Positions 44,043 through 52,326 of a stretch of 64,000 bases of DNA are shown here, piece by piece (position 1 is the stretch's first letter; each line of letters starts with the position of its first letter). Source of the stretch: Larkinella sp051857545 (GTDB taxonomy: Bacteria > Bacteroidota > Bacteroidia > Cytophagales > Spirosomataceae). Location of the stretch: assembly GCF_051857545.1 (NCBI RefSeq), contig NZ_JBPZHB010000009.1, positions 62,001-126,000 of the forward strand. Direction: 5' to 3'. The translations under genes were made by a program, and so were the position numbers. A model generated the notes under the pieces. The model saw only the letters and a program-made list of their open reading frames with translations, did not search any database and was not told where the DNA came from.

Positions 44043-44618
44043 ATGAAAAAAACCGTTTTATTATTCGGATTCCTTTTCCTGGCAATGGCCGGGGCGAATG
44101 CCCAAACGTTCCGCGGCCTCGACAAATCGCCGATGGACATGGCCTACTACCCGGACGACTATGCCCACGACCGCAAGTTCGCCCCGGCCAAGATCAGCAC
44201 CGACAAAGCGATGGTGCGGATTACCTACAGCCGTCCGGCGAAAAATGGTCGTGAAATTTTCGGAACCAAGCTGGCACCGTATGGGAAGGTATGGCGGGTG
44301 GGTGCCAACGAAGCCCCGGAAATCAAATTTTACCAGGATGTGACGTTTGGTGACAAAAAAGTGAAAGCGGGGAATTACGCGCTGCTGGCCATTCCGACCG
44401 AAAAAGAATGGACCCTCATCCTCAGCTCCGATGTGGACCAGTGGGGTGCCTATAGCTACAATGAAGCCCTGGATGTGGCCCGGGTGACCGTACCCGTTCA
44501 AAAGCTGGACACGGTGCTTGAGAATTTCTCGATTCAGTTGACCAAAAAAGACGCTAAAACCGCTACCCTGTCTATGGGTTGGGACACCACGCTGGTGACG
44601 GTGCCGGTTTCGTTTTAA
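44043..44618 (+). CDS. DUF2911 secreted protein
   Basis: A 191-residue protein with signal peptide MKKTVLLFGFLFLAMAGANAQ. The body KAMVRITYSRPAKNGREIFG, YGKVWRVGANEAPEIKFYQDVTFGDKKVKAGNYALLAIPTE and VDQWGAYSYNEALDVARV is the DUF2911 signature, a predicted beta-sandwich in the periplasm. Function unknown. It is convergent with the ELWxxDGT protein gene. Confidence 0.88.
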   Translation: MKKTVLLFGFLFLAMAGANAQTFRGLDKSPMDMAYYPDDYAHDRKFAPAKISTDKAMVRITYSRPAKNGREIFGTKLAPYGKVWRVGANEAPEIKFYQDVTFGDKKVKAGNYALLAIPTEKEWTLILSSDVDQWGAYSYNEALDVARVTVPVQKLDTVLENFSIQLTKKDAKTATLSMGWDTTLVTVPVSF

Positions 44619-44647
44619 GCCGGATGATGTGTTTTTGAGAAGTACGT

Positions 44648-46309
44648 TCAGTCCGTCTTACTGATCCGTACGGTTTGCGAACGATGTCCGCTGGTGGCCC
44701 GAAGCAGGAGAATTCCGGCAGGCATTGTTCGCACGTCAAACCGATGCTGTTCGGCAGACTGTGCGGTTTCTATGTTTTTCGACTCGATTGTTTGTCCCAG
44801 CAGATTGGTCAGTTGCAGGGAAAGCGGCAGCCCGTCGACACCCCGGATTTCAACTGTAACCACATCCGGCGTCGGGTTTTTCAAAACCGTTACGGCCAGG
44901 TCAACGGTTGGTTCGATGCCAACTCCCTCCCGACCAACCGGACAGGCGTAGCAGGGCGCAATTTTACACAATTCATAGTTATTGGGATTGGTGGACATGT
45001 TGGTTTCGTTGTTCGCATAAAACAGGACGATATTGCCAAATCCGGTAAATCCCTGGGGATCCCGGTAGGCACTGGATGAACTGGATACTGGCTGGGTGCC
45101 CAAACTGGTTCCATCCGACTTCCAGGGACCAGTGTTATTGAAATAAAGCGAACTGCCAATGGCACGAAGATGATTGGGAGGAAGCGACTTGACTTTCAGC
45201 GTACCGGCATAGGTTCCGTTCGATTTCCAGAAGGCATAACCCGTTCCGTCGTCGGCCCCAAAGTAGAGTTGGTTTTGAAAAGCCGTCAGATTATACGGTT
45301 GTGAATCACCGGACGTGTTGATGTTCCGCACCAAAACCGTTCCGGCGGCAGTGCCGTCCGACTTCCAGAGTTCCTGCCCGGAAGCCGGGCTATTCCCACT
45401 GAAAAAGAGCGTATTATTTACCGCCGTCAGTTCGCTGAGTGACCCCGAGCCATAGGACGAACTATTCCAGGTGTCTTTTACCAACAGCGTGCCTGTCGTC
45501 GTGCCGTCCGATTTCCAGAGTTTAGTCCCGCTGGTGCCATCGTAGGCGGTAAAAAATAGCAGCCCGTTGCAAAGAGTCAGTTCGGCCGGAGAACTGCTTC
45601 CGTTGGGGTTAATGTCCTTGACCAACAGTGTACCGGCAGTGGTACCATCCGAAACCCACAGTTCGGAATTGTTTGATCCATTGGTGGCGGTGAAATACAA
45701 TTTACCGTTGAACAACACCGGATAAAACAGATCGCCCGCGTTTCCGTTCGGGTTGATGTCTTTGACCAATCGGGTACCGGCGGCCGTGCCGTCTGTTTTC
45801 CATAATTCTTTTCCAACCGACCCGTTATCGGCAAAAAAGAAAAGCGTGTTGCCATTGGCAACCATGCTCATCGGAGAAGCACCGCCCGACGGGTTGATTT
45901 CCCGAACCATCTGCGTTCCACTGGCGGTTCCGTCAGTTTTCCACAACTCCCGTCCGTGGACGCCGTTGTCGGCCGAAAAATAAAGTGTGCCATTCATGAC
46001 CGCAAATTGCGAAGGCGTGGACGACCCCTGCGTATTGATATTTTTGAGCATGGTCGTACCCGAATCCGTTCCATTGGTAACCCAGAGTTCGTTGCCATGG
46101 ACACCATCGTTGGCCGAAAAATACGCTTTGCCCCCAAATTCGACGATCGTGACGCCGGTGACGCCGGTTCCGTACGGGTTGATATCTTTAACGCGCGTCA
46201 CGTAATAAGACGGAGTGGGTGTCGGCATATATTGTGCCACCACCGGAGCAATGATAGCGGTGTTGATGAACAGCACCGGAGCGAAAAAAAAACGGTAAAG
46301 TTGATTCAT
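44648..46309 (-). CDS. ELWxxDGT-repeat surface protein with T9SS C-terminal signal
   Basis: About 553 residues, secreted. I choose ATG 46309 (MNQLYRFFFAPVLFINTAIIAPVVAQ), which gives a normal signal peptide; ATG 46357 is too far upstream. The body has about nine repeats of the form GxELWKTDGTAAGTxLVKDINPxG, a propeller-like array known as the ELWxxDGT repeat. The last 85 residues (VLKNPTPDVVTVEIRG to QTVRISKTD) form a type IX secretion C-terminal domain, closely like that of 49185-52160. It is probably displayed at the cell surface. Confidence 0.85.
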   Translation of the reverse strand: MNQLYRFFFAPVLFINTAIIAPVVAQYMPTPTPSYYVTRVKDINPYGTGVTGVTIVEFGGKAYFSANDGVHGNELWVTNGTDSGTTMLKNINTQGSSTPSQFAVMNGTLYFSADNGVHGRELWKTDGTASGTQMVREINPSGGASPMSMVANGNTLFFFADNGSVGKELWKTDGTAAGTRLVKDINPNGNAGDLFYPVLFNGKLYFTATNGSNNSELWVSDGTTAGTLLVKDINPNGSSSPAELTLCNGLLFFTAYDGTSGTKLWKSDGTTTGTLLVKDTWNSSSYGSGSLSELTAVNNTLFFSGNSPASGQELWKSDGTAAGTVLVRNINTSGDSQPYNLTAFQNQLYFGADDGTGYAFWKSNGTYAGTLKVKSLPPNHLRAIGSSLYFNNTGPWKSDGTSLGTQPVSSSSSAYRDPQGFTGFGNIVLFYANNETNMSTNPNNYELCKIAPCYACPVGREGVGIEPTVDLAVTVLKNPTPDVVTVEIRGVDGLPLSLQLTNLLGQTIESKNIETAQSAEQHRFDVRTMPAGILLLRATSGHRSQTVRISKTD

Positions 46310-46400
46310 CGTGTTGAGGTTGACAGGGTGTGCGATCCTGATCAAACTTACTGACAACCAACGGGCTTATCAATACTTTTTGAGTTTGCGGCTATGCCGG

Positions 46401-46730
46401 TCAATGGCCGGTTACGTTAGAAAACAGGTTCATCACCAACACGCCCGCAATGATGAGAATCATACCGATAATGGCGGGTGTATCGGGAACCTGTTTGAAC
46501 AGAAAAATGCCCGCCAGAGCAGTCAGGACAATCCCGACGCCCGACCAGACGGCATACGCCACCCCGATCGGCAACGAACGCAGGGCCAGACTCAACCAGT
46601 AAAACGAGATCAGATAACCGGCGATGGTAATCAGACTTGGCACCAGTTTCGTAAACTGCTGGGACGCATTGAGGGCGCTGGTTGCCACCACTTCGGCAAC
46701 AATGGCCGCGAATAAAAAGAGGTATTTCAT
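46401..46730 (-). CDS. SMR-family multidrug efflux protein (EmrE-like)
   Basis: A 109-residue four-helix transporter. The essential glutamate is E13 in AAIVAEVVATSAL. The segment PIGVAYAVWSGVGIVLTAL matches the EmrE/Qac branch (AIWSGVGIVL) rather than the Gdx guanidine exporters. The C-terminus AIIGMILIIAGVLVMNL is family-typical. It acts as an antiparallel dimer in the inner membrane and exchanges cationic drugs for protons. I checked the leader for a guanidine riboswitch and saw none. Confidence 0.9.
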   Translation of the reverse strand: MKYLFLFAAIVAEVVATSALNASQQFTKLVPSLITIAGYLISFYWLSLALRSLPIGVAYAVWSGVGIVLTALAGIFLFKQVPDTPAIIGMILIIAGVLVMNLFSNVTGH

Positions 46731-46920
46731 GGGGTTATTGCGGGGCGGTTTTCAGTAAATTGAATGATTCGGAACCCCTTCCGGGCGTATTTGTGGGCAA
46801 AAATGGAATGTTGGTCATTTTGTAGGAAAACGAAATTTAACGCTTAGCCGAGAAGATATGGCTGATCTTTATCGATCAATTAAGCGATCAAAACTACATC
46901 AGAAAGGCTCCGGCACTCCG

Positions 46921-46945
46921 TTTTCTTTGCCATTTTCTTGCCATT
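46921..46945. repeat. 25-bp direct repeat, left copy
   Basis: A 25-bp string with two TTGCCAT words 11 bp apart is repeated exactly at 57887-57911. Both lie in non-coding DNA; the second is beside the tmRNA terminator. The segment 46731-47045 otherwise holds no gene that I can see. Confidence 0.75.
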
Positions 46946-47045
46946 CCTGCAGAAAGTCACAAAAGCGAAGGCCCTATCGGTAAGGACGGAGTTTGTAGGA
47001 ATGGTTCTAAAAGGTATATCTTGAAGGTTTTTGCATCCTTAATCT

Positions 47046-49097
47046 CTACACAGCGGCCATTGGCAATCGGATCAGCATCTGCGTCCCTTCCCCGGTCCGG
47101 GTTTCTACCTCCAGGGTTCCCCCATGCCCTTTCGTAATGATTTCATAGGAAAGAAAGAGCCCTAAGCCCGTTCCCTGTCCGGTGGGCTTGGTGGTAAAGA
47201 AAGGCTGAAAGATTTTGTCTTTCACGGATTCCGGAATACCAACGCCGTTGTCGTGTACCCGGATCTGGACTTGACCGTTGTTCTGGTGTGTGCTGACCGT
47301 AACCGTCGGCAGATAACCATCCCGGCAGGAATTCTTCTTTTCCTGAACGGCGTAGAAAGCGTTGTTATAGACGTTGAGCAGCACCCGGCCAATCTCCTGC
47401 GGCATGGCTTCGATCAGTCCCAAATCCGGATCAAAGCTGGTTCGTAGGTCAACGGTAAAGTCTTTGTTCTGGGCCCTCAGGCCATGATAGGCCAGTTTCA
47501 GGTATTCGTCGGCCAAGGCGTTCAGGTTCGTTGCCTGACGCTCCCCGGAGCTGGGGCGGGAATGTTCGAGCATGCCTTTCACAATGCGGTCCGCCCGCCT
47601 GCCGTGGTGTTGAATTTTTTGAAGATTCATCGTCAAATCGCCGGCGATCGCCAGCACATCATCCAGCCGCCCGGCGGAAGCTTCGCCTTTAAGTTCATCG
47701 ATGAGTTCTCCACTAACCTCGGAAAAGTTGGTGACGAAGTTCAGGGGGTTCTGGATCTCGTGGGCAATCCCCGCCGTTAGTTCACCCAATGAGGCCATTT
47801 TCTCTTTCTGAATCAGTTGCTGCTGGGTGAGCCGGAGTTCCTGTAAGGCTTGTTCGGCTTTGGTACGTTGCTGATCAAGTTCGATCTTCTGCCGGTTCAA
47901 CAGATCGTTGGTGCGCTGCTGACGCCGGTTCGTCCGCCACAACAGCAGAGCCACCGCGGCCACCATCGCAATCGTTGCCAACAAGCCATAGGTCCGAATC
48001 TGGTTTTCGTAGGCTTCTTCGGCAGCCCGTGTTTCCTGATTGCGTTGTTGCTCTTCGAAGGAAAGCGTCAGCATCTGTTTAACTTTTTCCTGGCTAAACA
48101 GACTGTCCCTGGCTGCCACCGCCACCTTGTAATACCGCAGGGCCTGCGTATTGTCCCGTCCTTCGTAAAGCTGCACCAGCAACTCACTGGCGGGCAAAAT
48201 GCCGGGCAGATACTGGATCTGCTGGCTGATGGCCAGCGCCTGTCGGGCACTCACCAGACTGGCCCCAGACTGGTCGACTTGCTGGTAAAGCCGGGCCAGG
48301 CGCAGATGAATTTCCGCTTTCTGGAAAAGATCATCCGCTTTTTCGGAAATAGCCAGTGCCCGTTGGTAATACTTCAGGGCAGTTGCGGTATTCCTGCGTT
48401 GCCGATGCCCATCGCCCAGTAAAAATAAAACGTGGGCTTCCTGATCAAAGTGGCCCAATTGTCTGGCTAATGGCAATACGTGTGTGAGGTAGTAATCGGC
48501 CGAATCGGGCTGATTCTTATTCAGGTAGATTTCTCCCAAATTTGTATTGATCACAATGTAGTGATTAATCGTATCGGGGATTGTCCCCGCCGGCACAGCC
48601 AACTTATAGGTGGTATATGCTTCGCGCAAGGTGCGGATAGCGCCATCGTAGTCTTTCTGCCCCTGATAGGGAATGGCCAGGTTGTTCAGGGATCGTGACA
48701 AGCCGGACCAATCCTGAATCGAGCGACTGATGGCGGCTGCTTGTTGTAAAAAGCGAATCGATTTGGGGTAATGCCCAAAAAATCCCAGCGAAGACCCCAT
48801 CATATTGAGCCCTTGGGCCTGACCAGACAGGTAGTTTAGCTGTCTGGCCAGTTGATAAGCCTGCTGGGCCAGTCGGTAAGCGGTATCCGGTCTGGAGTTG
48901 GCATAGGTACGGGCCAGAGCAACCAGGGCATTAACCTGGCTGGTATCATCTGGCTGTTGAGTAACCCGACGTTTCAGGCTATCAACTCGTGATTGAGCCA
49001 GGGCGGGCAGGACGGAACTAAAAAGTTGCATCAGAAAACCGCTCAGAAAACTCAACTGTAGGATGATAGACTTCATTGAATCAGGAATGATGGTCAA
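47046..49097 (-). CDS. TPR sensor histidine kinase
   Basis: A 683-residue kinase with a signal peptide or anchor at about 8-34, periplasmic TPR-type helical repeats from about 40 to 360, and a TM at about 370-390. A coiled-coil linker (RQKIELDQQRTKAEQALQELRLTQQQL) precedes the H-box ELTAGIAHEIQNPLNFVTNFSEV with H446. The ATPase domain has VYNNAFYAVQEK (N box), HDNGVGIPESVKDKIFQPFFTTKPTGQGTGLGLFLSYE. There is no receiver and no response regulator next to it, so the partner is unknown. This TPR class is common in Cytophagales. Confidence 0.9.
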   Translation of the reverse strand: MTIIPDSMKSIILQLSFLSGFLMQLFSSVLPALAQSRVDSLKRRVTQQPDDTSQVNALVALARTYANSRPDTAYRLAQQAYQLARQLNYLSGQAQGLNMMGSSLGFFGHYPKSIRFLQQAAAISRSIQDWSGLSRSLNNLAIPYQGQKDYDGAIRTLREAYTTYKLAVPAGTIPDTINHYIVINTNLGEIYLNKNQPDSADYYLTHVLPLARQLGHFDQEAHVLFLLGDGHRQRRNTATALKYYQRALAISEKADDLFQKAEIHLRLARLYQQVDQSGASLVSARQALAISQQIQYLPGILPASELLVQLYEGRDNTQALRYYKVAVAARDSLFSQEKVKQMLTLSFEEQQRNQETRAAEEAYENQIRTYGLLATIAMVAAVALLLWRTNRRQQRTNDLLNRQKIELDQQRTKAEQALQELRLTQQQLIQKEKMASLGELTAGIAHEIQNPLNFVTNFSEVSGELIDELKGEASAGRLDDVLAIAGDLTMNLQKIQHHGRRADRIVKGMLEHSRPSSGERQATNLNALADEYLKLAYHGLRAQNKDFTVDLRTSFDPDLGLIEAMPQEIGRVLLNVYNNAFYAVQEKKNSCRDGYLPTVTVSTHQNNGQVQIRVHDNGVGIPESVKDKIFQPFFTTKPTGQGTGLGLFLSYEIITKGHGGTLEVETRTGEGTQMLIRLPMAAV

Positions 49098-49125
49098 AAG
49101 AATCCTTTGGTCACCTACCTCAATT

Positions 49126-49166
49126 CATCATCCCGGCCCAATTTCTGTCGTTGGGCCGGGACGATG
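49126..49166. terminator. Strong symmetrical hairpin between two minus-strand genes
   Basis: Arms 49126-49141 and 49151-49166 pair at 15 of 16 positions (core TCCCGGCCCAA) with a 9-nt loop. No T tract on either side, so it may be a factor-assisted terminator or mRNA-stabilising stem after the NHL protein gene. Confidence 0.5.
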
Positions 49167-49184
49167 AATAAGCTCGATCAATCA

Positions 49185-52160
49185 TTACGGTTTCAGTACT
49201 TTGAGCGTCACCCGCTGCGATCCACTGCTGACCTGCAAAAGAAACAGCCCCGCAGGATACTGTCCGATCGATATACCCTGCTGCTCAACGGCTTTAGCGG
49301 TTTCAATCTGGCGTTCCGTCACCAGCCGACCATTCAGATCCGTTAGCTGCAAGCGCAACGGCTGCCCCTGAGCGCCCCGCACCTCAACGACCACCTGATC
49401 CGAAACCGGATTGCCCAAAACCGTTACCCGAAGCTCCGAACCGGTTTCGGCCGATAAGCGGGCCGGGGCACATTGGTAGGCTTTGGCTCCGCCTTTCAGT
49501 TCATACGTGCTGCCCAACACCCGCGCCTTGATTAACGTACCACTGGTTACAGAGCCCGGCGGGGTGAAGTTATAGGCATGCGCTCCATTACCCTTCCCGG
49601 CGTCTTTCAGATCCTGGCGGTAGATGTTTGCCACCGCACTGCCCAGCACTTCGCCCGTGCCATCCCGGTAGAACTCCACCGTCAGCGGGGTGTTGGGTTT
49701 GTTGCGATCCCACACCCAGCCCCGAATGCCCCCACAATCCAGCTTGTCCAGATAGCCTTCAAAGCTGCCCGTTACCGTCGTGGTCGATTGGGGATTGACC
49801 GTCAGGGGAAAACTGACCGAGTTCGTTAGTGCCCCGTCACTGGCCGAATACGCCAGCACGAACGTGCCCGCTTCCGTGGGCGTACCAGAAATCACCCGGC
49901 TGCTGGCATTGATCGATAACCCGGCCGGTAAACCGCTTAATCCGTACGTCAGCGGCTGATTTTCAGGATCGGTGAACGGAACGAGCGTTCCCGAGAAAGG
50001 CACACCCACCTGAGCCGCCAGTGGCGTCACCAGGATCGTGGGCGAGGGTGGCACCGGGCCTTTGTTACTGGGGGTACTGCTGCCCTGACAGATTAAGGCT
50101 TTGGGCGAATCTTTCAGAATAAAACTGCTGCCCGAAACGCGGGCGGTGAGGTTGTGCGCCAATCCGTCTTTGACACTTTCAGGAATGGTAAACCGGAAAC
50201 CGTGTTTGCCGTTGCCCTTGCCCGCATCGAGCAAATCCTGCCGAAAATCCCCCGCCAGCAGAGTGCCAATGACTTTAGCACCATCCAAAATATCGACCGA
50301 AATGGCGGTGTTGATCTTGTTACGATCCCAGGCCCAACCGCGGAATGTGCTGCAATCGGCCCCGTTGACAAACCCGTCGAAGCTGCCACTGACCAGCGGG
50401 GGATTGATGGCGACCGTCAGGCTGCCGGGCGAACTGACGCAGCTGCCGACCTGACAGGTGGCCGAGTAGGCCAGATTGCCGGTGGTCGAAGTGGGAACCG
50501 CAATGGTGGTGCCGCTGCCACTCGCCCCGCCGGGTCCCTGCCAGCTCACCGTTCCGCCTTCGCAGCCGGTCACCGTCAGAGTAACATAGGGCGTGTTTTG
50601 CAGAATGGGCTGGGTCACCCCGGATGACACGCTGAGCAGTGGCGTGGGCGGGGCGTCGTAAATGGTCACACTGGCGGTAGCGGTACCCGAACAAGCGTTG
50701 GTCGTGCCGGTCACGGAGTAGGTTCCCGACGTGCTGGCGGTGACACTGCTGGCACCGCTGGTAAAACCACCCGGTCCCTGCCACTGGTAGGTAGTGGCAC
50801 CCGAAGCAGTCAGCGTAAACGGGGTTCCAGCGCAGACGGCGGTGGCCGAGGGGCTGATGCTAACCGTGGGTAAATCATTAACTGTCAGGGCAAAGGCTGT
50901 CGAGGTCAGGCTGCTACACCCGGTAACGACCACGTAGTAACTGCCCCCGTCATCCGTATCAACACTGGAAAGGTTCAACGTGGCCTGCTGCTGGCTGGCG
51001 CCCAGCGATAGGTCATCCTTGTACCACTGGTAGCCGGAGACGGTTCCGCTGACACTGACGGTGGCCGTCACAGTAGCCCCGGCGCAGACAGTCTGGCTGC
51101 TGGGCGGCTGGCTGGTAAAGCCATTGGCACTGCCGGGTGAAAAGCGAAGGACCCGATCCTGAGCACCAACACATGCATAAAGTGCCCCATTCCCATCCAG
51201 AAACAAACCAGTGGGGTCAGTTACCTGTTCACCACTCGCAATGGTGATGCCTGCGGTCAGCGAGGTGGAGCCCGGCGGGAAAAGCTGTATCCGGTTGGTA
51301 TAATTATCAGATACAATCAGATTACCCGACCCATCGACGACCACATGAAAGGGAACATAAAGTTGATTGGGCCCACTCCCTCTTCCGTTTCCCCCGGCGA
51401 CAATGGTGCCTAAAGTAGCGGAGGTAGAGTTCGGGGGAAACTTGACAACCCGACTGTTATAATAGTCAGTCACGTAGATGTTCCCGTTTTTATCCACCGC
51501 GATGCCATCGGAACTATTGATTTGATTTAGATCGGAGCCATAACCATTTCCTCCAGCCACTGTTGTACCTGAGGTAGCAGAGGTGGAGTTAGGGGGAAAC
51601 CTGACAATCCGATTGGCATTAATTCCTTCTACACCTCCACTGTATACGTATAAGTAGCCTTCCTGATCCAACGTAACAGCCGTTGGATCGTAGAGTTCAG
51701 TTGGTCCGTTCCCCGCTCCATTTCCGCCCGCCACCACGGTGCCCGACGTCAGCGAGGTGGAGTTGGGGGGGAACATCAGCACCCGATGATTTCCTCTTTC
51801 AGCGACCAGCAGGTTGCCTTGCTGATCCAGCGCCAAGCCGCGGGGGCTATTTAATTGGTTAAGCTCGGAACCTTGCCCATTGCCACCGGCAAAGACTACG
51901 CCTTCGGTGCTGTTGGCCGGAAACTTCATGATCCGGTGGAGACCCCGGTCACTGACGTAGAGATTGCCTGCCGCATCGCCCACGACGTGGGAAGGACTTT
52001 CGAGCTGGCCGTCACCGCCGACGACGGTGACGCCGTTGGGACAAAACTGGGCCAGCAGCTTCAGGGGCAACAGCCCCAGCAGGAGAGCAAAATAAAACAG
52101 GGGCCGCGCCATCGTCTGAAGGGTGGGCTTACAGGGTAGAACAGTTTTCATAAACCGCAT
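49185..52160 (-). CDS. Large secreted NHL-propeller/Ig protein with T9SS C-terminal signal
   Basis: A 991-residue surface protein. The signal peptide ends near 38 (LLGLLPLKLLAQ). Residues 40-345 hold about six NHL repeats of the form TVAGGNGxGSxxNQL-xGIAVDxxGNIYVTD, a beta-propeller. From 350 come Ig-like/PKD-like segments, then two copies of a ~95-residue domain with GW-WDRNK-NT and DAGKGNG motifs (about 595-690 and 800-895). A putative Ig (He_PIG) domain lies between them, and the T9SS C-terminal tail is at 905-991. The start could be ATG 52160 or 52151. Probably a cell-surface adhesin or scaffold. Confidence 0.82.
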   Translation of the reverse strand: MRFMKTVLPCKPTLQTMARPLFYFALLLGLLPLKLLAQFCPNGVTVVGGDGQLESPSHVVGDAAGNLYVSDRGLHRIMKFPANSTEGVVFAGGNGQGSELNQLNSPRGLALDQQGNLLVAERGNHRVLMFPPNSTSLTSGTVVAGGNGAGNGPTELYDPTAVTLDQEGYLYVYSGGVEGINANRIVRFPPNSTSATSGTTVAGGNGYGSDLNQINSSDGIAVDKNGNIYVTDYYNSRVVKFPPNSTSATLGTIVAGGNGRGSGPNQLYVPFHVVVDGSGNLIVSDNYTNRIQLFPPGSTSLTAGITIASGEQVTDPTGLFLDGNGALYACVGAQDRVLRFSPGSANGFTSQPPSSQTVCAGATVTATVSVSGTVSGYQWYKDDLSLGASQQQATLNLSSVDTDDGGSYYVVVTGCSSLTSTAFALTVNDLPTVSISPSATAVCAGTPFTLTASGATTYQWQGPGGFTSGASSVTASTSGTYSVTGTTNACSGTATASVTIYDAPPTPLLSVSSGVTQPILQNTPYVTLTVTGCEGGTVSWQGPGGASGSGTTIAVPTSTTGNLAYSATCQVGSCVSSPGSLTVAINPPLVSGSFDGFVNGADCSTFRGWAWDRNKINTAISVDILDGAKVIGTLLAGDFRQDLLDAGKGNGKHGFRFTIPESVKDGLAHNLTARVSGSSFILKDSPKALICQGSSTPSNKGPVPPSPTILVTPLAAQVGVPFSGTLVPFTDPENQPLTYGLSGLPAGLSINASSRVISGTPTEAGTFVLAYSASDGALTNSVSFPLTVNPQSTTTVTGSFEGYLDKLDCGGIRGWVWDRNKPNTPLTVEFYRDGTGEVLGSAVANIYRQDLKDAGKGNGAHAYNFTPPGSVTSGTLIKARVLGSTYELKGGAKAYQCAPARLSAETGSELRVTVLGNPVSDQVVVEVRGAQGQPLRLQLTDLNGRLVTERQIETAKAVEQQGISIGQYPAGLFLLQVSSGSQRVTLKVLKP

Positions 52161-52240
52161 TGAGCTATTGGGTTGTGAATGAATTTGAAAAAGGGAAAAT
52201 CCCCGCGTAAAAGTCGGCTTCGGGCCCTATTCAAGTCTAC

Positions 52241-52305
52241 CATATATGTTCCATTTTTAGCACATATGTTCCATTTGGTATCTAATCGACGGTTTTGTAC
52301 CTTCG
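52241..52305 (+). promoter_or_regulatory. Promoter of the hybrid sensor gene with two 20-bp-phased operators
   Basis: The word ATATGTTCCATTT occurs at 52244-52256 and 52264-52276, exactly 20 bp apart, preceded by CAT and CAC. The second copy runs into the -33 box TTTG (52274-52277). After 20 bp comes TACCTTCG (52298-52305), a one-mismatch -7 box. The start codon is at 52327. Two half-sites two helical turns apart suggest an AraC-type activator, possibly the sensor's own output domain. Confidence 0.6.
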
Positions 52306-52326
52306 GCAAGGCAATGTGCGCGTTCG

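Noticed and set aside
46731..46800. Possible guanidine riboswitch before the SMR gene
   Set aside because: The leader has a GGGGTT/AACCCC pairing but none of the conserved ykkC, mini-ykkC or guanidine-III sequence, and the protein is of the EmrE rather than Gdx branch.
46860..46945. Integrase remnant near the left 25-bp repeat
   Set aside because: Minus-strand frames give short basic peptides such as NGKKMAKK, but no recombinase motif or catalytic residues follow.
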